A stretch of 64,000 nucleotides of DNA from Isoetes taiwanensis (Eukaryota; Streptophyta; Lycopodiopsida; Isoetales; Isoetaceae): positions 10,536,572 to 10,600,571 of the forward strand of contig JAJEKV010000005.1 of NCBI GenBank assembly GCA_021234155.1. Reading direction: 5' to 3'. Below, piece after piece: positions 1-11,302 of this stretch (positions are counted from its first letter, which is position 1; each line of letters starts with the position of its first letter). The notes under the pieces were generated by a model. That model ran no database searches and was not told the origin of the DNA. It saw only the letters and a program-made list of their open reading frames with translations. The translations under genes and the position numbers were made by a program.

Positions 1-454
1 TGAGGGTGCAGTCAGATCACCAGCCTAATCTCATTTAGGAACTCAAGAATCTTTGATCATGTCCCATCCCCTTTTTTTTTTTTGAAAAATTTGATTTTGA
101 GCTCTAAAGGCCTCGATGTTGAGCCAGATGTGGAAGCATGACATGCTAAATTTTTTCTATGAGCTTCTTATTTCAAGCTATAACCTCTGGCACATTTGAG
201 CAAGCTGCTTGACCTGCTACATCAGGGTCACCATAATTTTTCTACTTGCCGCAAGGTCGTCCATAATGACAAGAAATAGACAAGAAAGCAAGTAAAAACT
301 AGGTTTAGACTAGACTAGAACCAGATAATGGATTCCGGTTCAAATAAAAATATAAAACCACACTGCAGATACTCGAAAAGAATGAATAATCTATATATCA
401 TACATGAATATGTCTGAAGGCCCCTTTGTGTACTAGAGCCAGTTTTGAAAGTGT

Positions 455-590
455 CCAGAAGAATGTTTCTGAAACTTTTTAGAACTCTAGAGAATATTAA
501 AAAATGTTCTAGAGGAATATTCTTGAAACTTTTTAGAAGGTTCCTAGAATATTCTATAGGAACTTTTCTAGAATATTATACACACGTGAC
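455..590. promoter_or_regulatory. Heat-shock element cluster
   Basis: Positions 515-527 read GAATATTCTTGAA, a perfect three-unit heat-shock element (GAAnnTTCnnGAA). A further GAAnnTTC palindrome lies at 547-554. The run contains several more alternating GAA and TTC blocks, and the phrase TTCTTGAAACTTTTTAGAA occurs twice in near-identical form. HSF trimers bind such arrays in plants. No heat-shock gene is visible downstream, so the owner may be a lost gene or a heat-responsive LTR. The motif is seen directly; function is inferred. Confidence 0.55.
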
Positions 591-704
591 GACTGTATAC
601 ATATGATGTTATATGGTCGTCACAATAAGCATTTCATATTATTTAGAATGATTGTGGCCATAAATGTGGCTTAAGCTATATGCAATCATCACATATTAAA
701 GGAC

Positions 705-711
705 TATATAA
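705..711 (+). promoter_or_regulatory. TATA box downstream of the HSE cluster
   Basis: TATATAA at 705-711 sits about 150 bases downstream of the heat-shock-element cluster, a plausible arrangement for a plus-strand core promoter. No convincing open frame follows. Confidence 0.35.
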
Positions 712-1066
712 TAAGAGTTTCAAATCATTATTGACTTTTTCTGCATTATGAAAGACTTTGATTGTCTGTCACCCCCCATTACGTTGGCAAATGGTTTTTA
801 TAAGTTTTTTGTTGGAGAAAAAAAGTTTATTAAAAAATAGGAGTTTTTTGTGTGTGCTAAACCATTGCGAATATAGAGGAAAAGATGTAGCTCAAAATGA
901 AAAGGAAAATAAAGAAGCTTATGTTATTTTAAGGGTGTATATAATATTATTGGTTTATCTTTTGAAGGGCTTGTTATTTTTAAACCTAACAAACTTTTAA
1001 AGAACTTTTTTGGTTTATCTTTTTGAGGCCTTATTATTTCAAAACCCACAAACGTGAAGGCAGCTA

Positions 1067-1154
1067 GGAGTTTTTGTTGGATAGCTGCTTGCATGTCGGA
1101 GGATGTCCAGGGAGTTTTTGTTGGATAGCTGCTTGCATGTCGGAGGATGTCCAG
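1067..1154. repeat. Perfect 44-bp tandem duplication
   Basis: Two directly adjacent 44-base units (1067-1110 and 1111-1154) begin GGAGTTTTTGTTGGATAGC and appear identical, indicating a recent local duplication. Confidence 0.9.
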
Positions 1155-1934
1155 ATAAGCTGCGGCAGACTGTTGCAGGGGTTGATGTAATTTTTGGACT
1201 CAGGGGTTTGCTTGATCTTAATTAGCTTGAGCTTCTCTGCACTTGAGCTTGAGCGTGTGCTTGATTTTGGAACATAAAGTTTGACAGTTCACCGGCAGAT
1301 CATGTTGAATTGGCTATAAATTGATTTTATCTGGATTTCCAGGTGTATGCATGGCAGAAGTTAAGATCGCTTTTGCATTCATACAACAGAATAGGAAAGT
1401 GGAGAATAACGGGAGAGGCTTGGCTTCTAGAGCCTAACTATAGTTGAACAAACCACAAGACCTGCAAAAGGCAGCATTGCAAACTATATACGAAAGATCG
1501 TTGTAGTGCCGTAAGCTTTTATGAAGATATTGAAATTAAGATAAGTACGTTGGGCAGTTTATTTTTTGGACCTCTTTCATTCCTTATAGGAGATGATCCA
1601 TGCTTTATTGGATGCATTTTGTATCAATTTTTATTTTTATTTTTTTGTTTTGGTGTGTTATGGGATTGTGCTATATTTAACTTTTATATGTTCTTCATGA
1701 ACTTGTCAATGTTTTTTTATTTTCCCTTTGTTTTTTTTCCAAACCAAAAAATAACATCTCCCATAACACACCATGCAATCAAAGAGCAAAGGCAAGTAAA
1801 GGAAATGAAAAAGATAATAGTATTCATGGTAAGAAAATTTTGTATGAGGATTACTTCTCCTATGTACCTTTTTTTTTTTTTAGATGGCCATTGGTGCGGG
1901 TCTTATTCATGCAACAAAATACATTTCAGGAGAG

Positions 1935-2190
1935 TATTAGAAATGCCAAACAAATTACCACCTTGGTTGAGATCTGCAGGGATGCCAGCAAGCAAGAAAT
2001 TTTTATCAAAGAACCCAGTCAATGGCTTCATACCTAGAGCTTGGATGTTATACTCTTCAATGACTTAGCTAATCGAATGCCAACGAAATTGCCACCTTAG
2101 TTGCGGTCTAAATGATGCCAACAAGAAGAAACTTGTATCTATGAACCCAGTCAATGCTTTTACGCCTCTAGAGCTTGGAAATTAGAATAT
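1935..2190. repeat. Diverged ~120-bp direct duplication
   Basis: The stretch beginning near 1940 (AATGCCAAACAAATTACCACC) recurs near 2076 (AATGCCAACGAAATTGCCACC). Both end in a shared ACCCAGTCAATG and AGAGCTTGGA phrase. The two units have diverged by substitutions and small indels. No function is recognised. Confidence 0.6.
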
Positions 2191-2564
2191 TTAGATTTGA
2201 GATGGACGCTTGCATTGTCTCTTTTTCATGGCATCTTCAAAACATTGACTTGATTACCAATAATCTTATTGACTTCTTGTTTTTATCAGCTTCTAATTTG
2301 TCAGTTTTACTTCTGGAATACAACTCCCTAACTGCCAAATTACTCTGAAGCTAAGGAAGCTGCAAATAATCTGAAATACCTTCATTTTTCATCTGCTCTT
2401 ACTTAAGAGTATTATGCCCCTAGAACTTGGGCAGCACCTTTCGTCTGCAACATCCACACTAGTGTCCTTTATGTCACCAAATTCGTAGAAGACAGAACCA
2501 ACAACCTTGGTGTTTAGCAGTATGGCTAAATCCGTTTACATATGATCCATAAGCATTGTATGTT

Positions 2565-4904
2565 CTAAATATGGAAGAATGAATCTGGGTCCAATCCATC
2601 AGTTTCAGCATAGATATTTGATAGGGCCACATAAACTGAAGCCATATGTGGTTCCAACTCAATAACACTATCCACAGCCGAAATTGCAACTGCAAGGTCA
2701 CCTTTGGTTCTTGACGGAGAAAGCAAGGAACTCCACATAGCAGCATCAGCCTCAAATGGCATTGCATGCATAAGATCCATTGATTCCTTCAGCAATTTGG
2801 CACGTCCAAGAAGGTCAACTAGACAGCCATAATGATCCAAGCATGGTATTATTCCATAATGCCTCATAGAAAGAAATAGCTGGCACCCAATTTCCATGAG
2901 ACCTGTATGACTGCAGGCAGAGATAACATTCACAAAAGTGATTTCATTTGGTTGCACTGCTGTTAATTGCATTTGTTGAAAGAGCTGAAGACATTCTTTG
3001 ACATGCCCATGTTGAGCATATGCAAGAAGCATTGCATTCCAAACACCTACATCTGGCAGACTGATTTTGGCAAACACACGACAAACATCCTCTAGACTCC
3101 CGCACCTAGCATACATGTTCAGAAGAGCAGTTCCCATAACCACTTCTCCCTCAAATCCTCGCTTTGCAACAAAATTGTGAACGACCTTGCTATATGACAA
3201 GCTTCCCAGGTTAGCACAGGCATCAGCAACACTTAAGAGGGTAATATCATTTGGCTCCACACCTTCTTGTTGCATTGCTTCAAACAAATAAAGTGCTTGC
3301 ATCGCATGGTCATTCCCACAACATGCTGCAAGTATGGCAGTCCATGAAATCACATTTCTTTCAGGCATTTCACTGAACACCTTGTATGCTTTTTCAAAAC
3401 TTCCACACTTGCTATACATAGTGATGAGAGCATTTTGTACTGCTGTCTCTGATCCAAATCCAAAGTCAATTATACAAGCATGGATGAGGCAACCTTCAGA
3501 GAGCGCATGCGGGCTGGAACAGGCATTAAGGATTGTAACAAAAGTGTATTTATCTGGTGGGATGTTTTCCATCTGCATTTGCCACAGGAGACCAAGTGAA
3601 TACTTTCCATAGCCATACTCAGCATATGCACCAATCAGGGCAGTCCAGCTCACAACATCTTGGTGATGTATACGGTGAAATGCCATGGAGGCATCTTCAA
3701 GCAATCCAGACTTTCCATACATATTAACTAAGGAAGTCCCCAATACAGTATCGGATTCAAGCTTTCGACAAAGGACACTGGCATGAATAAACAGGCCCCT
3801 TATGGCAGTTGGTAGAACAATGCATGCATTAAGAATGGCAGCAATAGCAAACTTATCTGCTGTTACTCCTTCTGATTGCATTACTTGATATAGCCACAAG
3901 GCCTTCTTGCTTTGCCCATGTTCTGTGCAGGCTATAATCATAGAAGTCCACGAAAGAATATCTGGATTGTCTATTTTTGAGAACACTCCATATGCATTTT
4001 CTATATCTCCACCTTTACCATATATGTTGACAAGGGCTGTAGCTACAATAACATCAGTCTCATATGAATTGTGCACAATACAAGCATGGATAAGTTTTAT
4101 TTGTCCAAACTGTTGGCCAAGAGAGCAAACGTTAAGAATGCTGCTAAATGTGACCTTATCTGGCTTTAGCCACTCTTCTCTCATTTTTGCAAAGAACTGT
4201 AAGGCTTGGTCTGTATGTCTATGCTGAACATAAGATGCAAGCATTATATTCCACGCCATAGCATCCTTCTCCATTATCTTATCAAAAGTATTCCTCGCAC
4301 TCTCAAGATCCGTGCATTTAGTATACATCTTGACAAGTGCAGTGCCAACCACAACATCAGAATCTAATCCAGTAGAGCAAATTTGAGCATGAACCAACTT
4401 ACCTTGCACTTGGGCAGATTGTCTGGAACACCCATTAAGGATGGTGATAAACGTGAATCTGTCTGGCTGCACGTCCTCAAGCCTCATCTGACAAAAAAGG
4501 CTTAAAGCATTCTTCCAATGCCCACATTTAACATGGCCTGCAAGTAATCTGTTCCACTGAAGTGTATTTCTCTCGTGCAAATACTCAAATGCATCCAATG
4601 CATCAACCAAAGTTCCACATCTGAGATACAATTCAAAAAGCCTACCAACCAAAAGGACATCTTCCACCAATCCGTTTCTAATAATGTAAGAATGGACAAG
4701 GCGTCCATCGAAAAGAACTTGCAAATCAATACACCAAAGTAATAGGCGATGAAAATTGACAGATTTTCCATGCTGCTTCCAAGAGTCTATTGCCTTCTTT
4801 AATCTGTCCCGTTTATCAGACGTATCTAGAACCCAAATGGGTTTTTCTTTTAATGTTGATTTCCCGTCAATACCCTCTATGGCTATCGGCCTCCATTCTT
4901 TCAA
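2565..4904 (-). CDS. PLS-class pentatricopeptide repeat protein, probably disrupted
   Basis: The 779-codon frame is a run of pentatricopeptide motifs with the P-L-S rhythm of plant organellar RNA-binding proteins: repeated hallmarks such as AWNIMLASYVQ, SWTSMIIACTEHG, SWTALIGAYAEYG and VWNAMLLAYAQHG, each followed by a PDKxTFxxILNAC-type half. The C-terminal part, with CLVDLLGRAKLLKE and later LSNIYAE, is the start of the E region. Family members edit or process organelle RNA. Two things look wrong. The frame stops right after LSNIYAE, so the rest of E/E+ and any DYW deaminase are missing. At the 5' end no in-frame ATG precedes the first repeats: an in-frame TGA at 4911-4913 separates this frame from an upstream ATG-containing stretch (4914-5105). 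The 4904 boundary is a TTG and probably not a real start. It may be a pseudogene or mis-modelled at its ends. Confidence 0.85.
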   Translation of the reverse strand: MKEWRPIAIEGIDGKSTLKEKPIWVLDTSDKRDRLKKAIDSWKQHGKSVNFHRLLLWCIDLQVLFDGRLVHSYIIRNGLVEDVLLVGRLFELYLRCGTLVDALDAFEYLHERNTLQWNRLLAGHVKCGHWKNALSLFCQMRLEDVQPDRFTFITILNGCSRQSAQVQGKLVHAQICSTGLDSDVVVGTALVKMYTKCTDLESARNTFDKIMEKDAMAWNIMLASYVQHRHTDQALQFFAKMREEWLKPDKVTFSSILNVCSLGQQFGQIKLIHACIVHNSYETDVIVATALVNIYGKGGDIENAYGVFSKIDNPDILSWTSMIIACTEHGQSKKALWLYQVMQSEGVTADKFAIAAILNACIVLPTAIRGLFIHASVLCRKLESDTVLGTSLVNMYGKSGLLEDASMAFHRIHHQDVVSWTALIGAYAEYGYGKYSLGLLWQMQMENIPPDKYTFVTILNACSSPHALSEGCLIHACIIDFGFGSETAVQNALITMYSKCGSFEKAYKVFSEMPERNVISWTAILAACCGNDHAMQALYLFEAMQQEGVEPNDITLLSVADACANLGSLSYSKVVHNFVAKRGFEGEVVMGTALLNMYARCGSLEDVCRVFAKISLPDVGVWNAMLLAYAQHGHVKECLQLFQQMQLTAVQPNEITFVNVISACSHTGLMEIGCQLFLSMRHYGIIPCLDHYGCLVDLLGRAKLLKESMDLMHAMPFEADAAMWSSLLSPSRTKGDLAVAISAVDSVIELEPHMASVYVALSNIYAETDGLDPDSFFHI

Positions 4905-4910
4905 TCCTGA

Positions 4911-5105
4911 TCAATTCAGAACCTCATTATCGGAAACAGAGATGAAAGCTTTGAAGGGGATAAGAGTACCAGATAAGAGTGCTGTCCGCAGATAAAAATC
5001 TTCCCTAGCAAGAGATGGCAAATCCTGGTTTGGAAGCTGCTGGATGGTTTGAAAGGAACTGGTAGTGAACGAATATGAATGCTGCATTGCAGCAAGATAG
5101 AACAA
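4911..5105 (-). other. Candidate 5' presequence of the PPR gene, closed by TGA
   Basis: This 64-codon frame starts with ATG and is rich in Ser, Thr, Gln and Leu with few acidic residues early on, as organelle transit peptides are. It is in the same reading frame as the PPR repeats and separated from them only by the TGA at 4911-4913. Read together they would give the presequence-then-repeats order expected for a PPR protein. I see no intron of credible length that removes the stop. Confidence 0.5.
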
Positions 5106-5183
5106 GAAACAATTGTCGTGGTTTTATTTCTTAAATAATAACGTCTTCAAACTAAATAAAATATGGAACCTTTACTATTAATT

Positions 5184-5254
5184 GCACTGGTGGTCTAGTG
5201 GTAGAATAGTACCCTGCCACGGTACAGACCCGGGTTCGATTCCCGGCCAGTGCA
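5184..5254 (+). tRNA. trnG-GCC (nuclear): tRNA-Gly (GCC)
   Basis: A complete 71-nt nuclear tRNA. The acceptor stem GCACTGG pairs with CCAGTGC, and A5254 is the discriminator. The anticodon stem GTACC/GGTAC closes the loop CTGCCAC with anticodon GCC at 5216-5218. The T arm contains GGTTCGATTCC. Box A (5191-5201) and box B (5233-5243) match pol III consensus. There is no intron. A TTTTT run directly after the gene (5255-5259) is the expected pol III terminator. Confidence 0.98.
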
Positions 5255-5259
5255 TTTTT
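5255..5259 (+). terminator. Pol III oligo(T) terminator
   Basis: Five T residues immediately follow the tRNA-Gly discriminator base. Confidence 0.8.
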
Positions 5260-5711
5260 ATATTAGTTAACTGTTTTGTAGCCAAAATGACTTGATTTTT
5301 AGGGAGGAACCGACACTTTATTTTGCTATTTCAAATGCTGCCTTGTCGTCTATGGCAACTCTTGGTTTGCTTTCGCTCTCATTGATTTACGATGTTTGCT
5401 GCTCTCACATTGTTGAGAAAAAAAATGCATTCTTTCTGTGTTTCATCTTCTTCGTAAACAACGTGACTTGGAAAACATGTTATGTGGTCCAAATAATATC
5501 TAATACCTTGAATGTCCCGCTAGGCTGACTATGCCTGGAAATTTTTACAGCCAAACTATTGCAAGTGTGTTTCTTGTTTGGATTTGAATCCTTGCTAGAT
5601 TAAACATAGGGCGTTTCCGTTTCAGATTATCCTTGCCTAGTAGAAATAAGACACTTTAATTATTGCAACTCTTTAGTTTTTCTTGTCCATCTAATTACAA
5701 CTTTCGCTGCC
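5260..5711. other. Spacer between tRNA and NPF duplication
   Basis: I see no gene, RNA or repeat I can support here. Confidence 0.6.
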
Positions 5712-6171
5712 CTCAGAAGGATGTTGTTTAAAAATGCATTCTGTAGAAATTGATCAAAACGAGTTGAAACCTCAATGATATAGTGGTTCACACTTTTTCA
5801 AGTTGAAAACTCAATGATATAGTGGTTAACACTTTTTTCCTGCACGCAACCTGAAGTGGAGACCAATGCAATATTTATTATCTGTAATTTTTCCTGTACT
5901 GACGAACAAGTCAATGCTACACAGCATTTTGAATAAATTCTATCTTAAGGCTTTATAAGCACGCATCCTTCCAAGTGAACTTTGATACATCATTATTACT
6001 TAAAGCCATGGCATTCCATATCTGTTCTGCTGACAATGTTTCCCTTCAGCATTTCTATTTATATTTACACTGCAATATTCACACTAAAATTGTACAGTTG
6101 CCTTGCGGACCTGATGGCTTTACAAAAGGCATATTGTGCTGTGAAATTTGTTGTGCTTTCGACAACATTTC

Positions 6172-8843
6172 TCAACGCCTTATTATTTTGCCCTTGTAAT
6201 TTTTCGCACATATCCAATACCAGATAAGATTAAATGCACTTCCCAGAGCAAGTAAAGCATAATAGTAATGTAAATGGCCCAAGTTCAAGTTGTTTGGAAT
6301 CCAACCAGGCCTTCCTCCGGCGGTCGTGACTCTACTAACAATTTCCAAGAGAAAGCTGTTGACGTAATAGCCCAATCCATAGGTTGTGAGAGCCAAGGCA
6401 GTTCCAAGGCTTCGCATAGAATCAGGTGCTTGCTCATAAAAAAACTCAAGCTGTCCAATATAAATAAATGTTTCGGCAACACCAATCAAGGCAAACTGAG
6501 GTACTTGCCAAAATATGCTTAGGGGAACAGGGGAATCTGAATCATCCAATAGTTCATGTTCTCTGGCAATTTTAAGCCTTTGCATTTCAACAAGAGCAGC
6601 TCCAATGATTGCAAAAATTGAAATGACAAGTCCAACACCCATGCGTTGTAACTGAGAAAATCCTTGGGGATGTCCTGTTACTTTCCTCATGAACCTTACA
6701 AGGATGCGATCATATATGGGGACCATTATGATGACAGTCAGGAGCTCAAATAAAGTTAGCGATGCAGGTGGTATGGACCACCCATTACTAAAACGTGTAT
6801 CCATTCTTGTACCTTGTTCAACAAATGTTCCATACATCTGAGCAAAGACTGCAGAAAAAAATATTGTACTTGCCCATATTGGTAGCAAACGTATAATTTG
6901 TTTCACTTCTTCAACATTTGATACAGGGCAGAGAGACCATGGTCCAGGGAGATTCTCAGATTTTCTATCTCTACCAAGCTCTGTTGCAGCTTTGTCAAGA
7001 AATCTGTAGTCCAAATAGCTGGTTATTAATTTATAATGTGGAATAATAAAATTGTTCATCAGCTCTATGTAGATTCTACATGAAGGTTCTCAAATATCTA
7101 TATTGTCCAAAACATTGCAAATAGCAAGGGCACTTACTTAAAATCATCAGTATGCGCAAGTTTTCGACCGCCTTCATAAGACCCACTGTCCTCCAATTCA
7201 TAAAGAAGACTTCCATCTGAGGGCACTTGAATATAAAATTTCCGACTAGCAGCAACGAAAACTTGAGCAACCCGTGTGAAAGGACTTCCCCCAGGTCTTT
7301 GGTAACGATAAAAGGGAATACCTAAGAACAACATGGATATAGCCACAACCATGGCTGCTGCAGGAATGCCAAATCCCAATCCCCAGCTAAAGTTATCTTG
7401 AATATAAACTATGAAAGTGCTAGCAATGAGTGCCCCAACATTGACAGAAAGATAAAACCAATTAAAAAAGTGACTTTTTTGTTTCCTCTCTACACGATGC
7501 TCATCATCAAACTGATCAGCTCCAAAGGATGACACACAAGGCTTGATCCCTCCCATTCCAAGGGCAATTAAATATAATGAAATATAAAAGAACCATAATT
7601 GACCAGATGTTGCACTTTGACAGTTCTGTTGTCCAGCAGTGCACTCTGGAGGTTTTAATGATGGGAGACATGCCGATAATGTTAGGGAAACTAAACCCTG
7701 CATATAACTCCAAACTATTTAGCAGCAATACTTCAGCCAAACAAAGTTATAAATTATCCTTACAATGGAATATATCACTGCAAATGCAGCAATTGTAAAG
7801 AATCGCCCCAAATAAGCATCAGCAATGAATGCTCCCAAAAGTGGAGTTAAATAGCCCGTGCCTGCCCATACTGCCACATTTTTCGCTGCTGTTGCATTGC
7901 CCTGTTGAAGGACAGCGGTTAAGTATGTTACCAGATTGGTGCTGATGCCGTAAAATGCCAGCCTCTCACAGCACTCAGTTCCTAGGACGAGTTGAGTTAT
8001 GAGATAAAAGGAAGAAGAATGTGTAATATCGGACTCTACCAACAGGGAGGATCCTTACACAAGTAAACTTTTATGTTCGTACTTACCTAGAATGAAAACG
8101 CATGTCTTCCAGCCACCAGTTTTTGGTCTTCTTGCGGGTCGGCCATATAGATCATGAGACCCATCGCCTGTGTATATATCATCAGAATGGAAACCAGATG
8201 TGCTTACTGCCTAATAAGAGCTTAAAAGTTAGATGTGTTTCAATATAAATAAATGAATTAGCTGATATAAAACAACCATCACAAGCAGATAAAATCAGCA
8301 GACAAGTTCCTGCCTGTTGTAAGAAGATCAAGGAAATATTATAATACCTTTGGCGTTAGAGCTCCTATAGGCAAATTGTTGTTATCTACAGTGTGTTATA
8401 ACTGAATCCTAACGCAATTACATCTTCTAAACAGAACAAGCATAATGTTTAGTGAAAACATCCCCTCCAACAGCTGACTACAGTCCCTTGCAAGATGCAG
8501 TCATGAGTGTCAACGCATTCTATGGCGACCATCTTATTCTTGCTAATCTAGGTTGGCTTGCTTCATTAATGCAATTGAAGCTAGTACTTACTCTTGTCAA
8601 ATATCAAATTTTGAAAAGGAAGAGTTACTTGGAAAATCGAAATTTGGCGCTTTATAAAAACAGGAAGGAACGTAGTAAAAAACCTTTCCAAAATACCTCT
8701 ATATCTCGAGCTTTCCTCCGAGCATCAGAGTTCTTGGTAAATGCATTGAGGAGCTCCTTTTCCTGCGCTGATACACTTAAAGGGGCACCCTGCAACAGAG
8801 GGACGCACGGAAGATCATGCCCCTGCGAAATCTCACAAGCCAT
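6172..8843 (-). CDS. NPF (NRT1/PTR) proton-coupled transporter, NPF8/PTR-like, copy A
   Basis: Five exons join cleanly: 8697-8843, 8087-8210, 7764-7981, 7138-7697 and 6172-7003, all with GT-AG borders. They total 1881 bases, an uninterrupted 626-residue protein starting with MACEISQG. Exon 3 opens with the ExxER motif (ECCERLAFYGI) of transmembrane helix 1, which couples proton binding to transport. Exon 4 carries GMGGIKPCVSSFGADQFDD, a family signature, and exon 5 holds the second six-helix half. The length and about 12 helices fit plasma-membrane or tonoplast NPF proteins. From remembered family sequences it is closest to the PTR2/NPF8 di- and tripeptide group, but the substrate (peptide, nitrate or hormone) cannot be read from sequence. 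Copies B and C lie about 25 and 51 kb to the right. Intron 1 is about 490 bases, the others 66-134. An ABRE-like G-box lies upstream. Confidence 0.93.
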
Positions 8844-8973
8844 TAAGTGTTTGTGAAATTAGGCAGGCAAAACGGTAATTTGCTCCTAAAAAGTCCCTCT
8901 GAATTCAACAGAAAATGTCGAGATCCCCAAAACCATTTCATAATTGCAGGCTTTGAACGTAAAAGACGACATT

Positions 8974-8982
8974 GCCACGTGT
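8974..8982 (-). promoter_or_regulatory. ABRE/G-box upstream of NPF-A
   Basis: On the minus strand the bases read ACACGTGGC, a classical ABA-response element with a CACGTG core, about 130 bases upstream of the ATG. It is conserved in the same position in copy B. bZIP binding is inferred. Confidence 0.5.
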
Positions 8983-9129
8983 CCTTTGAAAAACGTAATT
9001 TAATGGAGCATCTTTGCCACGTAAGGACATTGCTACATTGCTATCACCCCACGCCATCTTTGTCAAAATTGGCATGTATTGCTAAGCTATTTATTGAAGC
9101 CCAAGTTTGGACCTCATTTGTCCATTTTC

Positions 9130-10432
9130 AAATCCACCATTGAAGTCCCCTCGACCCTGCATCCAGGTTTGGCATCGAAGTCTGCCCATTCAGACTAAAA
9201 AAGCCACCCCTTAGCCTTATAGAATATGCATGTTTAGTTCTGGCTTGGAAAGCCAGATTCTTTGCCCGTTTGATGGAGCTCATTTTGATAGGTTGCTGAT
9301 TTATGCTGACGGAAGACAAATATTTTTGAGGCCAAATTTCTTCGTCTGCAGTTGAACCTGCTGCATTATATTATGTCCTTATCGAAGACAATGCTATAGT
9401 ATCTTGCTTCTTGAACTTCCACGAAATTCCATTGCTGCCAAATGAAAAGGAATGTGTATGTTTTGATCATCAATGTACCTTGCATTATCAACAGCCAAAA
9501 TGAGCTTGAATTCATCAATATTAGCATCCCATACACCATGCTTCAAAGGAGCTTTGAATATCTATTGGCTACATTCCAATGAGTGGCCTTAAAATTGGTC
9601 ATAAATCTAGAAACCACTCCCGTTACATGATTGTTATCTAATCTAGTAATATTCAAGTATATTAGACATCCAATAGCCGCTTGTAGAGTGTTTCATCAAA
9701 CCTTTCTAATTGCGTATAGACAGTTTAGTGCAGTATAAAAGTGCTTTTTTTTCCCTTTTTTTTGTTTGATGGACTGGGACTTTTATTACTCAAAATAATA
9801 CGAAGAGTACATGTGGGACTCAAAATCCAGTGGAGAATGCTGACTAGAGTAAAACCACCTGCCGCATAAATAACACAGAAAAGCAAAGATAAGCATTACC
9901 AAGAGCACAACTGGCTATCATAAGTATGAATCTGAAGGTAGCACTCCAAAATGATACTCTTGACGTCATCATTTAAGGAAGAACACTTATAAGTTTTAAA
10001 ATACGACTACGAGCATCATTAGATAGTTGAGCATCAAGCTCTTGTATGACGTAAGCACGACAACATCGTTGTCGGACTAGAAGGGAAAACTCTTTTTGAA
10101 TTCTTCCTCTTATTTCTTGCAAGAGAAAATAAAAGCAATCTCGGGATACTCGCCTCTAACTAGAACACCAAATTCACGCTTTGCATGTATTCCTATACTT
10201 AAAAAAAAAAAAAAAAAAATCACACTTATATTAGAGATAATATGGGGTCTCCAAAGGGCCCTTTGCAAATATTGGGAAATTACAAATCAGTTTTTGGCCC
10301 CGACCAATCAGGTGCAAGGACATGTGTATTTGATCTATACCTACCTAATATTATGGATTACAGTTTGTATTAGTTGGCATCCACGTGTCCTTTCAAGAGA
10401 GGTCACTTTTCCCCATAGATACTCCTCAATCA
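9130..10432. other. Upstream flank of NPF-A inside the duplication
   Basis: No gene is recognised. A broken T-rich run at about 9743-9765 precedes sequence that can be read on the minus strand as a short, interrupted protein-like segment (around 9780-10115), repeated in copy B at about 34690-35055. It resembles the tail of a retroposed element, but I cannot assign it. An A-run of about 19 bases lies at 10201-10219. Confidence 0.4.
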
Positions 10433-11140
10433 ATCTTTTTAATTTGGGATTTTTCGGTATGGCAGAAAATGTTTTTGGAATTTGTTTTTAATTGATTTCC
10501 TAAGATTTCATGGTTTCCGGCGGCCAGAAAATATTTCCGTCCTTCCAAAAATCGGGATAAGTTTTCGTGCGATTATTTAGAAGGGGTTTTTAGGCTTTGC
10601 AAAGCTGTCGAATGATCCTCTATCCATGCAATGCAATGTTAAGCATCTGTCGCATAGATTTTAGCTGGCGATTTCTTATTTTTTTCCCTGTTAGATGGGC
10701 GGTGGGTAACGGAGATGATTTCTGTGTACATGATGGTGATGATTTCTGTGTACATGATGGTATTTTGTCCAGAGCTTGACATGCAAGGATCGAGCATATT
10801 TTTTTTAGGGCAGACGAGGGTTTGTGATGTCCTTGCATACAACGTAAGGAGGCAAGGAGGTTGTGATGGCATGGCTTATTTTGGCAGAGGCAAATCCGGT
10901 TGTTGGCAAGCAAACAGGTGTGGCTGCATGACGGATCTGCAGGGATCTAGTTTTGTGGGCAAATTTGCAAAGCTTGAGGACGATTTTGCCGCAGACCCAG
11001 AGTGTCTGGTCGAAATTTGAAGCTCAAAAGCTTGTGGGTGAGTTTGCAGGGCATGGCATGTGGGCATGTTTGCAAGGCCACAGAGCTAGGGGAACTTGCC
11101 ATAGATCTGCCCAAAATCACAGCATCATCACAGGGGCCAC
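10433..11140. other. Unassigned spacer with a 24-bp tandem repeat
   Basis: No gene is recognised. The 24-base unit GATGATTTCTGTGTACATG plus GATGGT-type ending occurs twice in tandem at 10714-10737 and 10738-10761. Confidence 0.6.
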
Positions 11141-11302
11141 TGTTTTTTTTTTTATTGAAGACTTAGTGTTTGTATTAATATAGATTTAGGTGTACATATC
11201 GACATATGTATATACATATGTTTACAAAAAGCAACCAGTTTGGGCAGGGTTGGTTGTTCAGACCCTTCAACATAAAAGCTAGAGAAAATTTTAAGGCCTA
11301 TC

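Larger units (their letters stand above)
1..2460. other. Gene-poor left flank
   Basis: I recognise no protein-coding gene here. Open frames in the stretch are AT-rich, hydrophobic by composition and match no family I know. It holds a heat-shock-element cluster, a TATA box and two tandem duplications, which are listed separately. Confidence 0.6.
5712..10432. repeat. Segmental duplication NPF, copy A
   Basis: This block is nearly identical to 30786-35361, in the same orientation. Homology starts at GCCCTCAGAAGGATGTT and ends at CATAGATACTCCTCAATC. It covers the whole NPF gene, its upstream region and about 1.5 kb beyond. Differences are scattered substitutions and small indels, including a run of extra bases at 33310-33340 in copy B. 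Confidence 0.95.

Noticed and set aside
1550-2068. 172-codon hydrophobic frame
   Set aside because: Composition is driven by T-rich DNA (Phe/Leu runs); no domain and no start context.
3334-4227. Plus-strand frames inside the PPR gene
   Set aside because: Antisense shadows of the PPR repeats.
4911-4913. Stop codon removed by U-to-C RNA editing, as in fern organelles
   Set aside because: The gene is nuclear (tRNA, NPF and TE context); such editing is an organelle process.
8452-9143. Plus-strand frames over the NPF-A first exon and upstream region
   Set aside because: They run antisense to exon 1 and recur in copy B only because of the duplication.
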